Notes: generated by a model from the sequence alone, not told the origin. Counted from the first letter of the stretch, positions 1-6,873 are shown. The stretch is 6,958 nt of DNA from an uncultured Chloroflexota bacterium (GCA_902795255.1 CADBKS010000161.1:1-6958); one strand, 5' to 3'. Made by a program: numbers and translations.

Positions 1-1301
1 GTGGGGTCTTCTTCCGCCAGTTTCTGCAGGGCCAGACCGATCTTTTCCTGATCAGCGAGCGTCTTCGGCTCGATCGCCACTGAGATGACCGGCTCCGGAA
101 AACTGATTGATTCCAAAACCACCGGATGATGCTGATCACAAAGCGTATCGCCCGTGAATGTATCTTTCAGACCGAGAACGGCCGCGATATCACCGGCATA
201 AACTTCGTTCACATCATCTCTGCGGTCGGCATACATGCGGATCAAACGGCCGATGCGTTCCTTCTTTCCTTTAACAGGATTCAGCAGCATCGTTCCCTGT
301 TTGACCGTTCCGGAATAGACCCGGAAATAGGCCAACCGTCCGACATAGGGATCGGTCACGATCTTAAAGACCAGTGCTTTAACCGGTTCATTGTCATCAG
401 CATGGCCGAGAATTTCTTTCTCACCGTCGATACTGTGACCCTTTACCGGAGGAATGTCCAGCGGAGAAGGCAGCAGGTCAACGACCGCGTCCAGCAGAGG
501 CTGAACGCCCTTGTTCCGCAGACAGGAGCCGCAATACACCGGATTACAGGTTCCGGCGATGACTGCACGGCGCAGGCCCTGGATCAGGTCCTCATTCGAA
601 AGCTCTTCGCCTTCGATGAACCGCTCCATCAGTTCATCGTCCAAACCGGCGATCTCTTCCACCAGAGCTTCACGCGCTGCCGCAGCATGTTCCCGCATTG
701 CTTCGGGAATTTCTTCTACGATCATATCCGTGCCAAGTTCATCCTGCCAGTAGAAAGCCTTTTGGGAAAGGATGTCGATCACCCCTTCGAAATTGGCTTC
801 GCTGCCGATCGGGATCTGCATGGCGATCGGGTGCGCTCCGAGACGGTGACGAATGGTTTCGATCGCGTTCTCGTAAGATGCTCCGGTCCGATCCATTTTA
901 TTTATAAAACAAATGCGCGGGACATTATACTTATCTGCCTGGCGCCAGACGGTCTCACTTTGAGGCTCAACCCCTTGAGTCGCGTCGAACACCACCACAC
1001 CGCCGTCGAGGACACGGAGACAGCGCTGAACTTCAGCGGTAAAGTCAATGTGCCCAGGGGTGTCGATGACATTCATGCGATAGCCTTTCCATTCGGCTGT
1101 CACAGCGGCAGATACAATCGTAATCCCCCGTTCGCGTTCCTGTTCCATCCAGTCCGTTACAGTATTGCCGTCGTCAACATTACCGATACGGTAGGTCTTG
1201 CCCGTGTAGAACAGGATCCGCTCGGTCGTTGTGGTCTTACCGGCATCAATGTGCGCGATGATCCCAAAATTGCGGTATTTCTCTAACGGAAACTCTCTCA
1301 T
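1..1301 (-). CDS. fusA: Elongation factor G, N-terminal part (runs off the left edge)
   Basis: EF-G is the cytoplasmic GTPase that drives tRNA-mRNA translocation on the ribosome and, with RRF, ribosome recycling. Reading the minus strand from the ATG at 1301 gives 433 uninterrupted codons with no stop before the window edge, about two thirds of a usual 690-700 residue EF-G. The protein begins [20 protein letters not shown]. Visible G-domain motifs are the P-loop AHIDAGKT (16-23), switch I ending RERGITI (56-62), DTPGH (80-84, with the catalytic-type His84) and NKMD (134-137). A G' insert lies around 158-255, domain II around 290-400, and domain III starts near [13 protein letters not shown] (402-414). 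It lies 21 nt downstream of rpsG in the str operon. The Shine-Dalgarno is modest: GGAG is 14 nt upstream, with a purine-rich AAGAAGAA closer in. The [10 protein letters not shown]-loop context and the position after rpsG favour true EF-G over a Tet(M)-type ribosomal protection protein. Confidence 0.97.
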   Translation of the reverse strand, partial: MREFPLEKYRNFGIIAHIDAGKTTTTERILFYTGKTYRIGNVDDGNTVTDWMEQERERGITIVSAAVTAEWKGYRMNVIDTPGHIDFTAEVQRCLRVLDGGVVVFDATQGVEPQSETVWRQADKYNVPRICFINKMDRTGASYENAIETIRHRLGAHPIAMQIPIGSEANFEGVIDILSQKAFYWQDELGTDMIVEEIPEAMREHAAAAREALVEEIAGLDDELMERFIEGEELSNEDLIQGLRRAVIAGTCNPVYCGSCLRNKGVQPLLDAVVDLLPSPLDIPPVKGHSIDGEKEILGHADDNEPVKALVFKIVTDPYVGRLAYFRVYSGTVKQGTMLLNPVKGKKERIGRLIRMYADRRDDVNEVYAGDIAAVLGLKDTFTGDTLCDQHHPVVLESISFPEPVISVAIEPKTLADQEKIGLALQKLAEEDP

Positions 1302-1322
1302 GTTCTTCTTATTGGCTCCGAA

Positions 1323-1790
1323 TTACATGCGGTAGTGAGAGAACGCACGGTTGGCTTCGGCCATTTTGTGGGTTTCCTCACGTTTGCGGATGGCACTGCC
1401 TGTATTATTGAAGGCGTCCAGGATTTCGCCGGCCAGATCTTCAGAGAAGGCTTTGCCGGTGCGGCCGCGGGCGGCGTCGATGATCCAGTGCATCGCCAGG
1501 GTCTGGCGGCGGCTGACAGGGACTTCTACCGGGACCTGGTAAGTTGCACCACCGATACGGCGGGGGCGGACTTCCATGACAGGACCTACATTGGCCAGCG
1601 CTGTTTCAAGAACTTCCAGACCATTCTTTCCGGTCTTCTGACTGCAGATATCCAGGGCACCATATACCAGGGATGTGGCAGTGCTGCGCTTGCCGTTCCA
1701 CATAATACGGCTGATCAAATTGGTAACTAATGTACTGTTGTAGCGTACATCCGGGAGGATTTCCCGTTTTTCAGGTTTGGTACGTCGCAT
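1323..1790 (-). CDS. rpsG: 30S ribosomal protein S7
   Basis: S7 is a primary 16S rRNA binding protein that nucleates assembly of the 30S head and sits near the exit site. The product is 155 residues, the normal bacterial length. Hallmark segments are KREILPDVRYNS (8-19), the LISRIMWNGKRSTA region, a conserved RRIGGATYQVPVEV stretch (about 76-89), and the C-terminal KREETHKMAEANRAFSHYR. It ends in Met where many orthologues have Trp, a conservative oddity. The ATG at 1790 has GGAG 7 nt upstream, which supports this start. It lies 16 nt after the rpsL stop and 21 nt before fusA, so the three genes are almost certainly co-transcribed. In E. coli, S7 represses this operon at the rpsL-rpsG junction. 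Here that junction is only 16 nt and shows no room for the E. coli-type structure, so that mechanism is unlikely to apply. Confidence 0.98.
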   Translation of the reverse strand: MRRTKPEKREILPDVRYNSTLVTNLISRIMWNGKRSTATSLVYGALDICSQKTGKNGLEVLETALANVGPVMEVRPRRIGGATYQVPVEVPVSRRQTLAMHWIIDAARGRTGKAFSEDLAGEILDAFNNTGSAIRKREETHKMAEANRAFSHYRM

Positions 1791-1806
1791 TCAAAATCTC
1801 CGTTAT

Positions 1807-2226
1807 TTATTTCTTGGCTTTCTTGGCGCCATACTTTGAACGACCCTGAGCGCGTTTTGCAACGCCGGTACTGTCGAGCGTACCGCGGACGATGTGATAA
1901 CGAACGCCAGGGAGATCCTTCACACGACCACCGCGGACGAGAACAACACTGTGTTCCTGCAGAGAATGGCCTTCACCGGGAATATAAGCGGTCACTTCAA
2001 GACCGTTGGACAAACGAACACGGGCGATCTTACGCAGAGCGGAATTCGGTTTCTTCGGGGTTGTGGCACGGACGTTCGTGCAGACACCACGCTTCTGCGG
2101 TGCGCCCTCAGCGACACGAGTGCGGCGCTGGTTGCTGGAATTGTATGTATACAGCAGCGCAGGGGCCTTACTCTTCACTGACGGGGTCTTTCGACCTTTA
2201 CGAATCAGTTGGTTGATGGTTGGCAC
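1807..2226 (-). CDS. rpsL: 30S ribosomal protein S12 (GTG start)
   Basis: S12 lies at the decoding centre of the 30S subunit and controls accuracy; changes in it give streptomycin resistance or dependence. The product has 139 residues and starts [13 protein letters not shown]. It is the long form with an insert around 24-40 before PQKRGVCT, as in Bacillus (138 residues). The streptomycin-region lysines corresponding to E. coli K42/K43 are K58 and K59 in [10 protein letters not shown]. The second hotspot, [11 protein letters not shown], has K103 and the normally methylthiolated Asp at 104. All these residues are wild type, so the sequence predicts streptomycin sensitivity at this locus. The start codon is GTG (2224-2226 read on the minus strand), with GGAGG 9 nt upstream. 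The family N-terminus fits this start exactly. First gene of the str operon; the promoter is at 2361-2369. Confidence 0.98.
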   Translation of the reverse strand: MPTINQLIRKGRKTPSVKSKAPALLYTYNSSNQRRTRVAEGAPQKRGVCTNVRATTPKKPNSALRKIARVRLSNGLEVTAYIPGEGHSLQEHSVVLVRGGRVKDLPGVRYHIVRGTLDSTGVAKRAQGRSKYGAKKAKK

Positions 2227-2353
2227 TTTCTATAGCCTCCAAATAGAATCTGTCGGCAGTTTCCTGCCGGTTTACCGGACGCAAGCGAGTCTCGTTACCG
2301 GCTGCCCTTTCAGGCACAGCAATACAGAACCCACCCGGACTCGTCGGGCAAGC
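2227..2353 (-). promoter_or_regulatory. str operon 5' leader with small tetraloop hairpins
   Basis: The transcript from the rpsL promoter should carry about 127 nt before the GTG. Three short GC-rich hairpins are visible in the minus-strand RNA. UGCCU-GAAA-GGGCA lies at 2303-2316, CCGG-UAAA-CCGG at 2267-2278, and a perfect CGGCAG-GAAA-CUGCCG at 2254-2269. The last two share bases, so they cannot both form fully. The 2254-2269 stem lies about 13 nt upstream of the GGAGG ribosome binding site, close enough to affect it through refolding. No T-run follows the stems, so they are not simple terminators. I do not recognise a catalogued leader family. A regulatory role is inference. Confidence 0.4.
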
Positions 2354-2360
2354 GAATAAG

Positions 2361-2369
2361 ATTATATCA
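2361..2369 (-). promoter_or_regulatory. rpsL-rpsG-fusA promoter, extended -10
   Basis: On the minus strand this reads TGATATAAT, a perfect TATAAT with the TGn extension recognised by housekeeping sigma factors. The -35 region about 17 bp upstream is A-rich and poor (around GAAAAA), which fits an extended -10 promoter. The AT-rich upstream tract could act as an UP element. The expected start is near 2353-2357. It is the only good -10 box in the correct orientation upstream of rpsL. Confidence 0.6.
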
Positions 2370-2483
2370 TAATTTGGAAATTGTTTTTCTTAAGATGACG
2401 GAAAAATGACGGCGAATTCAGCTCATTCCGTTTCCGGATCCTCACGGCATCACACTGCGCTCCGCACGGGAGAAAATTATAGC

Positions 2484-2510
2484 ACCGCTCCGGTATTTTT
2501 TACCGCTCCG
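2484..2510. repeat. Direct repeat ACCGCTCCG, two copies
   Basis: ACCGCTCCG occurs at 2484-2492 and again at 2502-2510, an 18-bp period. Each copy is followed within a few bases by a run of six T (2496-2501 and 2516-2521). It lies about 135-160 bp upstream of the yccF start and about 120 bp upstream of the rpsL -10 box, so it could belong to either gene or to neither. The function is unknown. Confidence 0.35.
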
Positions 2511-2557
2511 ATCCGTTTTTTGTGAACCGGCTTTTCGTCCTGCCGGCACCGTATTTC

Positions 2558-2577
2558 TTAGAATCGGATTAGAATCG
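2558..2577 (+). promoter_or_regulatory. Tandem TTAGAATCG direct repeat upstream of yccF
   Basis: TTAGAATCG occurs at 2558-2566 and exactly again at 2569-2577, a period of 11 bp or about one helical turn. A possible -10 box, TATCAT, lies at 2600-2605. The expected -35 slot (2577-2582) is poor and touches the second copy. This arrangement, paired half-sites one turn apart against a weak -35, is typical of sites for an activator such as an OmpR-family response regulator. The protein that would bind is not identified, so this is a suggestion from geometry only. Confidence 0.35.
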
Positions 2578-2643
2578 CCGGAACGATCCGGAATCCATGT
2601 ATCATTAATAATGTGATCAATAAGTAAAGGAGGAATTTTACCA

Positions 2644-3006
2644 ATGTCATTCATTGCTAATTTCTTATGGTTTATTTTCGGCGGACTGTTCATGGGGCTC
2701 GGATGGGCTCTTGCCGGGATCCTCTGGTGCATCACCATCGTCGGGATCCCGATCGGGAAACAGTGCTTCAAATTTGCAAAGCTTTCCTTCTTCCCCTTCG
2801 GGAAAGAAGTCGTATACGGCGGCGGGGCCGGCTCCACGATCCTGAACATCATCTGGCTGCTGGTCTCCGGGCTGCCGCTGGCACTTGACTGCGCTGTCTG
2901 CGGACTGATCTACTGCATTACGATCATCGGCATCCCCTTCGGGAAACAGTGCTTCAAACTCGCCAAACTTGCCCTGATGCCCTTCGGAGCAAGTGTTCGG
3001 GAATAA
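2644..3006 (+). CDS. yccF: YccF family (DUF307) small inner-membrane protein
   Basis: The product is a 120-residue hydrophobic protein of unknown biochemical role, expected in the cytoplasmic membrane. It is an internal duplication. Residues 26-56 (ILWCITIVGIPIGKQCFK...) are repeated at 88-118 (LIYCITIIGIPFGKQCFK...), offset by 62 residues, each ending in LAK/FAK...PFG. Two repeats with the GIPxGKQCFKxAK signature are what define the YccF/DUF307 family. Hydrophobic stretches at about 3-35 and 66-98 look membrane-spanning, with the two basic GKQCFKxAK segments probably at the membrane surface. The ATG at 2644 is preceded by AAAGGAGG at 2626-2633 with a 10-nt gap, a near-ideal site that fixes this start. 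The gene is monocistronic: it diverges from the str operon and ends 16 nt before a strong terminator. The family assignment is firm; the function is unknown. Confidence 0.88.
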   Translation: MSFIANFLWFIFGGLFMGLGWALAGILWCITIVGIPIGKQCFKFAKLSFFPFGKEVVYGGGAGSTILNIIWLLVSGLPLALDCAVCGLIYCITIIGIPFGKQCFKLAKLALMPFGASVRE

Positions 3007-3022
3007 AAATCACGAATCAGCG

Positions 3023-3055
3023 AAAACCGGTATCCGTTCGGGGATACCGGTTTTT
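3023..3055 (+). terminator. Rho-independent terminator of yccF, probably bidirectional
   Basis: A perfect 13-bp inverted repeat (3023-3035 paired with 3042-3054; GC core CCGGTATCC/GGATACCGG) with a GTTCGG loop is followed by TTTTT. The A-run on the left gives TTTT on the other strand, so it can also stop the convergent carD transcript, whose stop codon is at 3110. Confidence 0.88.
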
Positions 3056-3109
3056 ATTTATCCGCAGGCAGAGCTGCATCCATTTTATAAAGAAGGCATT
3101 TTTTTACAA

Positions 3110-3631
3110 TTATTTTTCGATCCGGTCCGTGATAAACTGCTCGACCCGGTTCACCGGGATCTCCATCACCCCCGCGATCTCCCCGTAAAGCAGACGCTCG
3201 CTGTTATCCCGGGCGTAAGCTTCGAATTCCGGGATCCGTTTGTGCTGAGCTGAAAGCTGCCGGCTTTTGCGGTAGATCGTCCGCAGCAGGAGGACCCAGT
3301 CTTTCGGATCTCCGGACCGCATCAGCCTGGTATATTCCGTTTTGACATTTTCCATATCCTGCGCGCGGTTCCCGCAGGATTCGATTTTCAGCGGATCGAT
3401 ATCCGGCATGGCATCGATCATTTCCAGGATCTGCTCCCGGCTCAGCGGTTCGCGGAGCATTTCTCCCTGATCGACCGCCATAAAAAAGGTCGTGCCGTAC
3501 CCGTCATCCGCCAGAGGCGTCATCTCATAATAATCGCGCGTTTCCTGTCCGGGGAAACGCCGCGGTCCGACTTTGACGATCCGGCAGATCCCGTAATCGT
3601 TATGGACCACTTTATCACCGACTGCAAACAT
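3110..3631 (-). CDS. CarD/CdnL-family RNA polymerase-binding transcription regulator
   Basis: CarD/CdnL proteins bind the RNA polymerase beta subunit through an N-terminal Tudor-like domain (shared with Mfd/TRCF) and modulate open-complex stability, often at rRNA and growth promoters. The protein is 173 residues. The N-terminal domain begins MFAVGDKVVHNDYGICRIVK, the F-GD-VVH-x-YG-x-x-I family signature, and extends to about residue 60. The rest is helical, with the clostridial-style segments YTRLMRSGDPKDWVLLLRTIY (100-120) and RLLYGEIAGVMEIPVNRVEQF (146-166). I chose the ATG at 3631 because GGAGGG lies 4 nt upstream and the family begins there. The reading frame is open to 3796, but those extra 55 residues have no family resemblance and run through the typA terminator. 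The gene is transcribed in the same direction as typA but is separated from it by that terminator, and has its own candidate -10 box at 3675-3680. Confidence 0.88.
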   Translation of the reverse strand: MFAVGDKVVHNDYGICRIVKVGPRRFPGQETRDYYEMTPLADDGYGTTFFMAVDQGEMLREPLSREQILEMIDAMPDIDPLKIESCGNRAQDMENVKTEYTRLMRSGDPKDWVLLLRTIYRKSRQLSAQHKRIPEFEAYARDNSERLLYGEIAGVMEIPVNRVEQFITDRIEK

Positions 3632-3674
3632 GATCCCTCCATTTCCCATCGGTAAAACTTTAACGACATCATTA

Positions 3675-3680
3675 ATTATA
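3675..3680 (-). promoter_or_regulatory. Candidate carD promoter -10 box
   Basis: The minus strand reads TATAAT here, 43 nt upstream of the chosen carD start and downstream of the typA terminator. The -35 position (about 17 bp further up) reads AAATAC, a poor match, so activation or a weak promoter is expected. It overlaps the left flank of an inverted repeat region at 3692-3708. Confidence 0.4.
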
Positions 3681-3691
3681 TCTGACGGGGC

Positions 3692-3708
3692 TTCCGTGTA
3701 TTTCGGAA
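3692..3708. repeat. Inverted repeat TTCCG-N7-CGGAA at the carD promoter
   Basis: TTCCG (3692-3696) and CGGAA (3704-3708) are perfect inverted arms around a 7-bp centre. They lie over the -35 region relative to the TATAAT at 3675-3680, a usual place for an operator. Five-bp arms are short, so chance is possible. The binding protein is unknown; autoregulation by a CarD-type protein is not expected, since CarD is not a strong sequence-specific binder. Confidence 0.3.
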
Positions 3709-3733
3709 AATTGTGACAGATTTGGCGGTATGA

Positions 3734-3765
3734 AAACGGGGATCCGCATATACGGATCCCCGTTT
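3734..3765 (-). terminator. Rho-independent terminator of typA
   Basis: A perfect inverted repeat (arms 3734-3746 and 3753-3765; GC core CGGGGATCCG) with a CATATA loop lies 65 nt past the typA stop codon. On the minus strand the stem runs into TTTTC, a short U-tract. It separates typA from carD. Confidence 0.75.
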
Positions 3766-3829
3766 CCCGAAAGGGCAGCGCTGAAGGCCGTCCCATTTTA
3801 TCCGGCAGAACTTTAGCAGCCCGCCGGGA

Positions 3830-5686
3830 TCACTGCTGCATCTCCATTTTTGTTTTGTGCTGGACTTTTCCGCGTTCCTCGGTATCCAGGATCTTCTTGC
3901 GGATGCGGAAATTCAGCGGGGTGACTTCAAGAAGTTCATCCTCGGACAGATATTCGATCGCCTCATCCAGGCTCATCTGCCGGATCCCGTTCAGACGGAC
4001 CTCGATATCCTTGTTGGACTGGCGCATATTGGTCAGATGCTTCTTCTTGCAGACATTGACCGCAAGATCGCTGTCGCGGAGCGATTCGCCGACCACCATG
4101 CCTTCATAGACATCCACACCGGGGCCGATGAAGAGCATGCCGCGTTCTTCGGCGTTCTTCAGACCGTAGGTGGAGGTCGTCCCGTTTTCCCAGGCAACGA
4201 TCGAATTCGTCATACGGCCCTGGATCGGCCCGGCATAGGGGGCATACTCCAGGAAGTTTTCATTCAGCACACCCATACCGTGGGTAGCGGTCAGGAACTG
4301 GTAGCGGAAGCCGAGCAGCCCGCGGGTCGGAACGACATAGCTCAGATGAGTCGATCCGTCATTATTATCGACCATGTTCTGCATCCGGCCCTTCCGTGCG
4401 CCGAGCATTTCGACCACGGTCCCGACGGTATCCGGGCTGGTATCGATATCCACTTCTTCGTAAGGCTCAAGGGTTTCCCCGTCCGCACCCTTCAGAAAGA
4501 TCACTTCGGGGCGGGAGACCTGGAACTCATATCCCTCGCGGCGCATGGTTTCGATCAGGATCGCCAGATGCAGCTCACCGCGTCCGGAGACCACGAACTG
4601 ATCGGCACTGTCCGTATCTTCCACACGCAGCGCCACATTGTTGCGCAGTTCGTCGTAAAGGCGCTTGCGCAGGTTGCGGGAGGTCCCGTACTTGCCTTCA
4701 TTGCCGGCAAAAGGAGAGGTGTTGACACCGAAAGTCATCTTTACCGTCGGCTCTTCCACATAGATCGCCGGAAGCGCGTCCTGATGTTCCGGATCCGTCA
4801 GCGTATCGCCGATGGAGATCCCTTCCAGACCCGCGATCACAACGATATCACCGGCAGTTGCCTCCGGTGTTTCGATCTTATTCAGACCGTTGTAGGTATA
4901 AAGATAGCGGGCGGACTGCCGTTCGACCTTGCCATCGGGGATCATACGGGTCATGATATCCCCCGCATGGATCGTGCCGCGGTTGATGCGGCCGATCGCG
5001 GAAAGCCCGCGGTAATCGTCATAAGCAATATTGGTGACCAGCATCTGGAAAGGCGCATCCACATCCACGACCGGGCCTTTGATGTTTTCAAGGATCACAT
5101 CGAAAAGCGGCTGCAGGTTCGGACCAAGTTCAGTCGTAAGCCCGGCGCGTCCCTCGATGCCGTTGGCATAAACGATCGGGAAATCGCACTGCTCATCCGT
5201 CGCGCCCAGTTCAACAAACAGATCAAAGGTCTTGTTCAGCGTTGTATCCGGATCCGCATCGCGGCGGTCCATCTTGTTGATGACAACGATGACCTTGTGC
5301 CCCATCGCGAGCGCTTTCTTCAGCACGAAGCGGGTCTGAGCCATCGGACCTTCCGCCGCATCCACCAGAAGAAGCGCACCGTCGACCATATTCATGACAC
5401 GTTCGACTTCACCGCCGAAATCCGCGTGTCCCGGGGTATCGACAATATTGATCTTGACCAGCTCGCCGGTCTTCGGATCGGGAATGGTGATCGCCGTGTT
5501 CTTGGAAAGGATCGTGATCCCGCGTTCACGTTCCAGGTCATTGGAATCCATAACGCGTTCAGTCACCTGCTGGTTCTCACGGAATACTTTCGCCTGGCGG
5601 AGGAGCTGATCGACCAGTGTCGTTTTGCCATGATCGACATGGGCAATGATGGCAACATTTCGAATATCTTTTCTTTCAGTAATCAT
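3830..5686 (-). CDS. typA: Translational GTPase TypA/BipA
   Basis: TypA/BipA is a ribosome-associated GTPase of the EF-G/LepA superfamily, needed for growth under cold and other stresses and for proper 50S assembly in E. coli. The product is a complete 618 residues, close to the 607-615 usual for the family. The G domain shows AHVDHGKT (15-22), ERGITI (54-59), DTPGHADF (83-90, with catalytic-type His87) and NKMD (137-140). Domain II covers about 205-300, the EF-G III/V-like domains about 305-480, and the BipA-specific C-terminal domain about 485-600, including TRGLLGFR and the [20 protein letters not shown] stretch that identifies the family. The start is the ATG at 5686. An in-frame TGA lies 18 nt upstream, so no longer start exists nearby. 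The Shine-Dalgarno is weak (GGA/AAGAGA). The stop is TGA. It has its own promoter and terminator and diverges from the CotH-like gene. Confidence 0.98.
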   Translation of the reverse strand: MITERKDIRNVAIIAHVDHGKTTLVDQLLRQAKVFRENQQVTERVMDSNDLERERGITILSKNTAITIPDPKTGELVKINIVDTPGHADFGGEVERVMNMVDGALLLVDAAEGPMAQTRFVLKKALAMGHKVIVVINKMDRRDADPDTTLNKTFDLFVELGATDEQCDFPIVYANGIEGRAGLTTELGPNLQPLFDVILENIKGPVVDVDAPFQMLVTNIAYDDYRGLSAIGRINRGTIHAGDIMTRMIPDGKVERQSARYLYTYNGLNKIETPEATAGDIVVIAGLEGISIGDTLTDPEHQDALPAIYVEEPTVKMTFGVNTSPFAGNEGKYGTSRNLRKRLYDELRNNVALRVEDTDSADQFVVSGRGELHLAILIETMRREGYEFQVSRPEVIFLKGADGETLEPYEEVDIDTSPDTVGTVVEMLGARKGRMQNMVDNNDGSTHLSYVVPTRGLLGFRYQFLTATHGMGVLNENFLEYAPYAGPIQGRMTNSIVAWENGTTSTYGLKNAEERGMLFIGPGVDVYEGMVVGESLRDSDLAVNVCKKKHLTNMRQSNKDIEVRLNGIRQMSLDEAIEYLSEDELLEVTPLNFRIRKKILDTEERGKVQHKTKMEMQQ

Positions 5687-5712
5687 GCTAATCCAATCTC
5701 TTCAATCGTTTG

Positions 5713-5748
5713 CGGGACGTCCCGGTAAGGGAATGAAGGATACCCTTC
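5713..5748 (-). promoter_or_regulatory. typA 5' leader with two perfect inverted repeats
   Basis: Between the typA -10 box and start codon the leader is about 80 nt. It holds a 12-bp perfect palindrome, CGGGACGTCCCG (5713-5724), and a hairpin GAAGG-GTAT-CCTTC in the RNA (5735-5748). Neither is followed by a U-run. The palindrome lies about 26 nt before the start codon and could affect ribosome access or be a protein site. The function is inferred only. Confidence 0.35.
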
Positions 5749-5773
5749 TTAAATCATCTTTTTTGCAAGTGGG

Positions 5774-5779
5774 ATTATA
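5774..5779 (-). promoter_or_regulatory. typA promoter -10 box
   Basis: The minus strand reads TATAAT in the context CGATATAATCC, about 88 nt upstream of the typA start. The -35 slot (roughly 5797-5802) reads CCCGAA, a poor match. The region upstream is very AT-rich, with an A7/T7 tract at 5803-5809 that may act as an UP element or bend. Confidence 0.5.
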
Positions 5780-5805
5780 TCGAATTTCTTTCATATTTCG
5801 GGAAA

Positions 5806-5847
5806 AAAATCATGATTTTATGATACTTTTGTCATCATACCGATGAC
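5806..5847. repeat. Palindromes in the typA/CotH divergent region
   Basis: A perfect 14-bp palindrome AAAATCATGATTTT lies at 5806-5819, just upstream of the typA -35 slot. A GTCATC-N5-GATGAC inverted repeat lies at 5831-5847. TGATAC is repeated directly at 5821-5826 and 5859-5864, each followed by a T-run. These are possible operators between two divergent genes. No convincing plus-strand promoter for the CotH-like gene could be fixed; TAAAAT near 5895-5900 is the best -10-like string. Confidence 0.35.
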
Positions 5848-5952
5848 GGATTTTACCGTGATACCTTTTCAATATGGAAAGAATCGGGCAGAATTAAAAT
5901 CAAACGGCTCCGGGGCAGGCAGACAGCTCCCGGGAACCGCAATGCATTGACC

Positions 5953-6873
5953 ATGAAACGATTTTTATCCGCCGGGCTTTTGTGCCTTTCCCTCATCCTG
6001 ATCTTCGCCGCAGTTCACCTCACAGCGGACCGCTATCGCTATGCCGGGCTCTGTACCGATGATCCGTCCTTTGCCGCCATTAAAGAAGGACGGACGGAAA
6101 GCGGCAAAGAACTGATCCGTGAACTGAAGTTCGGAGGATACCCGCTTTTCCATGATGAAACCGCCGGCCGCTGGTTCTACTCGGTATCCGGAGAAGATCC
6201 GGAAACCGATCCGCCACTGAAATACAGTGCGGAAGACAGATCCGTCCGGATCGCCTTTTCCGGCAGCATCAGGGCGGGAAATACAGTCCCGATGATCGCG
6301 TACAGCACAGCCGAATATAAAGAATACGAACTCGTCATCACCACCCTGCCGCTGCTTTCGATCGAGTGCGCGGACCCGGCCTGGTTCCCCGAAAGCACGG
6401 TCCGGGAAACCGTTCCCATGAAACTGACCCTGTTCGACAACCGGCCGGAGACGCTCCGGCCCTGGACCGTCTCGGAAGGTACGGTCCATATCCGGGGCTG
6501 GTCCTCCAAGCAGTACCCGAAAAAGGGTCTGCGGCTGACCCTGACCGCCCCCGGAACGGGACGGGAATCCCACGAAAATCAGACCGCGCTGCTGGGACTT
6601 CGCCCGGACGGAGACTGGCTGCTGTATGCCGCCTACAATGATCAGGAACGGGTCCGGAACGTTTTTTCCTCCAACCTGTGGATGGCATCCTGCGGAACGG
6701 ACAACAGCTTCGGGCTGCAAAACGGCATGGAATACCACTTTGTCGAACTGTTCTGGAACGGCCGCTACTGGGGGCTTTACGCGCTCGGCTATCCGGTGGA
6801 CACGCTCCGGATGCGGATCTCACCGGACAGTCAGGGACATTACGATGAGTTCATTTTCAAACAGAAAGAATGA
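5953..6873 (+). CDS. CotH-like protein, apparently truncated within the kinase-like domain
   Basis: The protein is 306 residues from the ATG at 5953. MKRFLSAGLLCLSLILIFAAVHL is a signal peptide or membrane anchor, so the rest should be outside the membrane. Residues about 85-136 look like an N-terminal beta domain. From about 137 the sequence follows the CotH family (spore-coat-type atypical protein kinases): RGWSSKQYPKKG (181-192), LLGL (213-216), DWLLYAAYNDQERVRN (221-236) and VELFWNGRYWGLYAL (264-278). It then stops at KQKE, where full CotH proteins continue for at least another 100-200 residues including the catalytic half. The stop falls where base composition drops abruptly. A TTG at 5947 would add two residues; neither start has a good Shine-Dalgarno (GGGAA lies 10 nt before the TTG, 16 before the ATG). 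It is likely a broken gene or one cut by an insertion or an assembly join. The family call is moderately sure; activity is unlikely. Confidence 0.72.
   Translation: MKRFLSAGLLCLSLILIFAAVHLTADRYRYAGLCTDDPSFAAIKEGRTESGKELIRELKFGGYPLFHDETAGRWFYSVSGEDPETDPPLKYSAEDRSVRIAFSGSIRAGNTVPMIAYSTAEYKEYELVITTLPLLSIECADPAWFPESTVRETVPMKLTLFDNRPETLRPWTVSEGTVHIRGWSSKQYPKKGLRLTLTAPGTGRESHENQTALLGLRPDGDWLLYAAYNDQERVRNVFSSNLWMASCGTDNSFGLQNGMEYHFVELFWNGRYWGLYALGYPVDTLRMRISPDSQGHYDEFIFKQKE

Larger units (their letters stand above)
2227..2643. other. 417-bp divergent intergenic region between rpsL and yccF
   Basis: No believable gene lies here. The left third is the str operon leader and promoter. The right two thirds, upstream of yccF, hold two short direct-repeat pairs (2484-2510 and 2558-2577), a small CATTA-A-TAATG inverted repeat at 2603-2613, and an excellent yccF ribosome binding site at 2626-2633. 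The open frame across 2442-2852 on the minus strand runs antisense through yccF and has no family resemblance. Confidence 0.6.

Noticed and set aside
126..1286. 386-codon plus-strand open frame opposite fusA
   Set aside because: It is antisense to the EF-G coding sequence, with no ribosome binding site or family similarity.
1..1301. Tetracycline-resistance (Tet(M)-type) ribosomal protection protein
   Set aside because: The P-loop context, the [11 protein letters not shown] segment and the position after rpsG are those of housekeeping EF-G.
1791..1806. E. coli-type S7 translational repression site between rpsL and rpsG
   Set aside because: The gap is 16 nt, mostly the rpsG ribosome binding site, too short for that structure.
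2442..2852. 136-codon minus-strand open frame in the rpsL-yccF interval
   Set aside because: It overlaps yccF antisense by more than half and shows no protein family features.
3857..5728. 623-codon plus-strand open frame opposite typA
   Set aside because: It lies almost entirely antisense to an unambiguous typA, has no recognisable domain, and its length follows from typA codon bias in a GC-rich gene.
5965..6823. Minus-strand open frames opposite the CotH-like gene
   Set aside because: They are antisense shadows; the plus frame has the signal peptide and CotH motifs.
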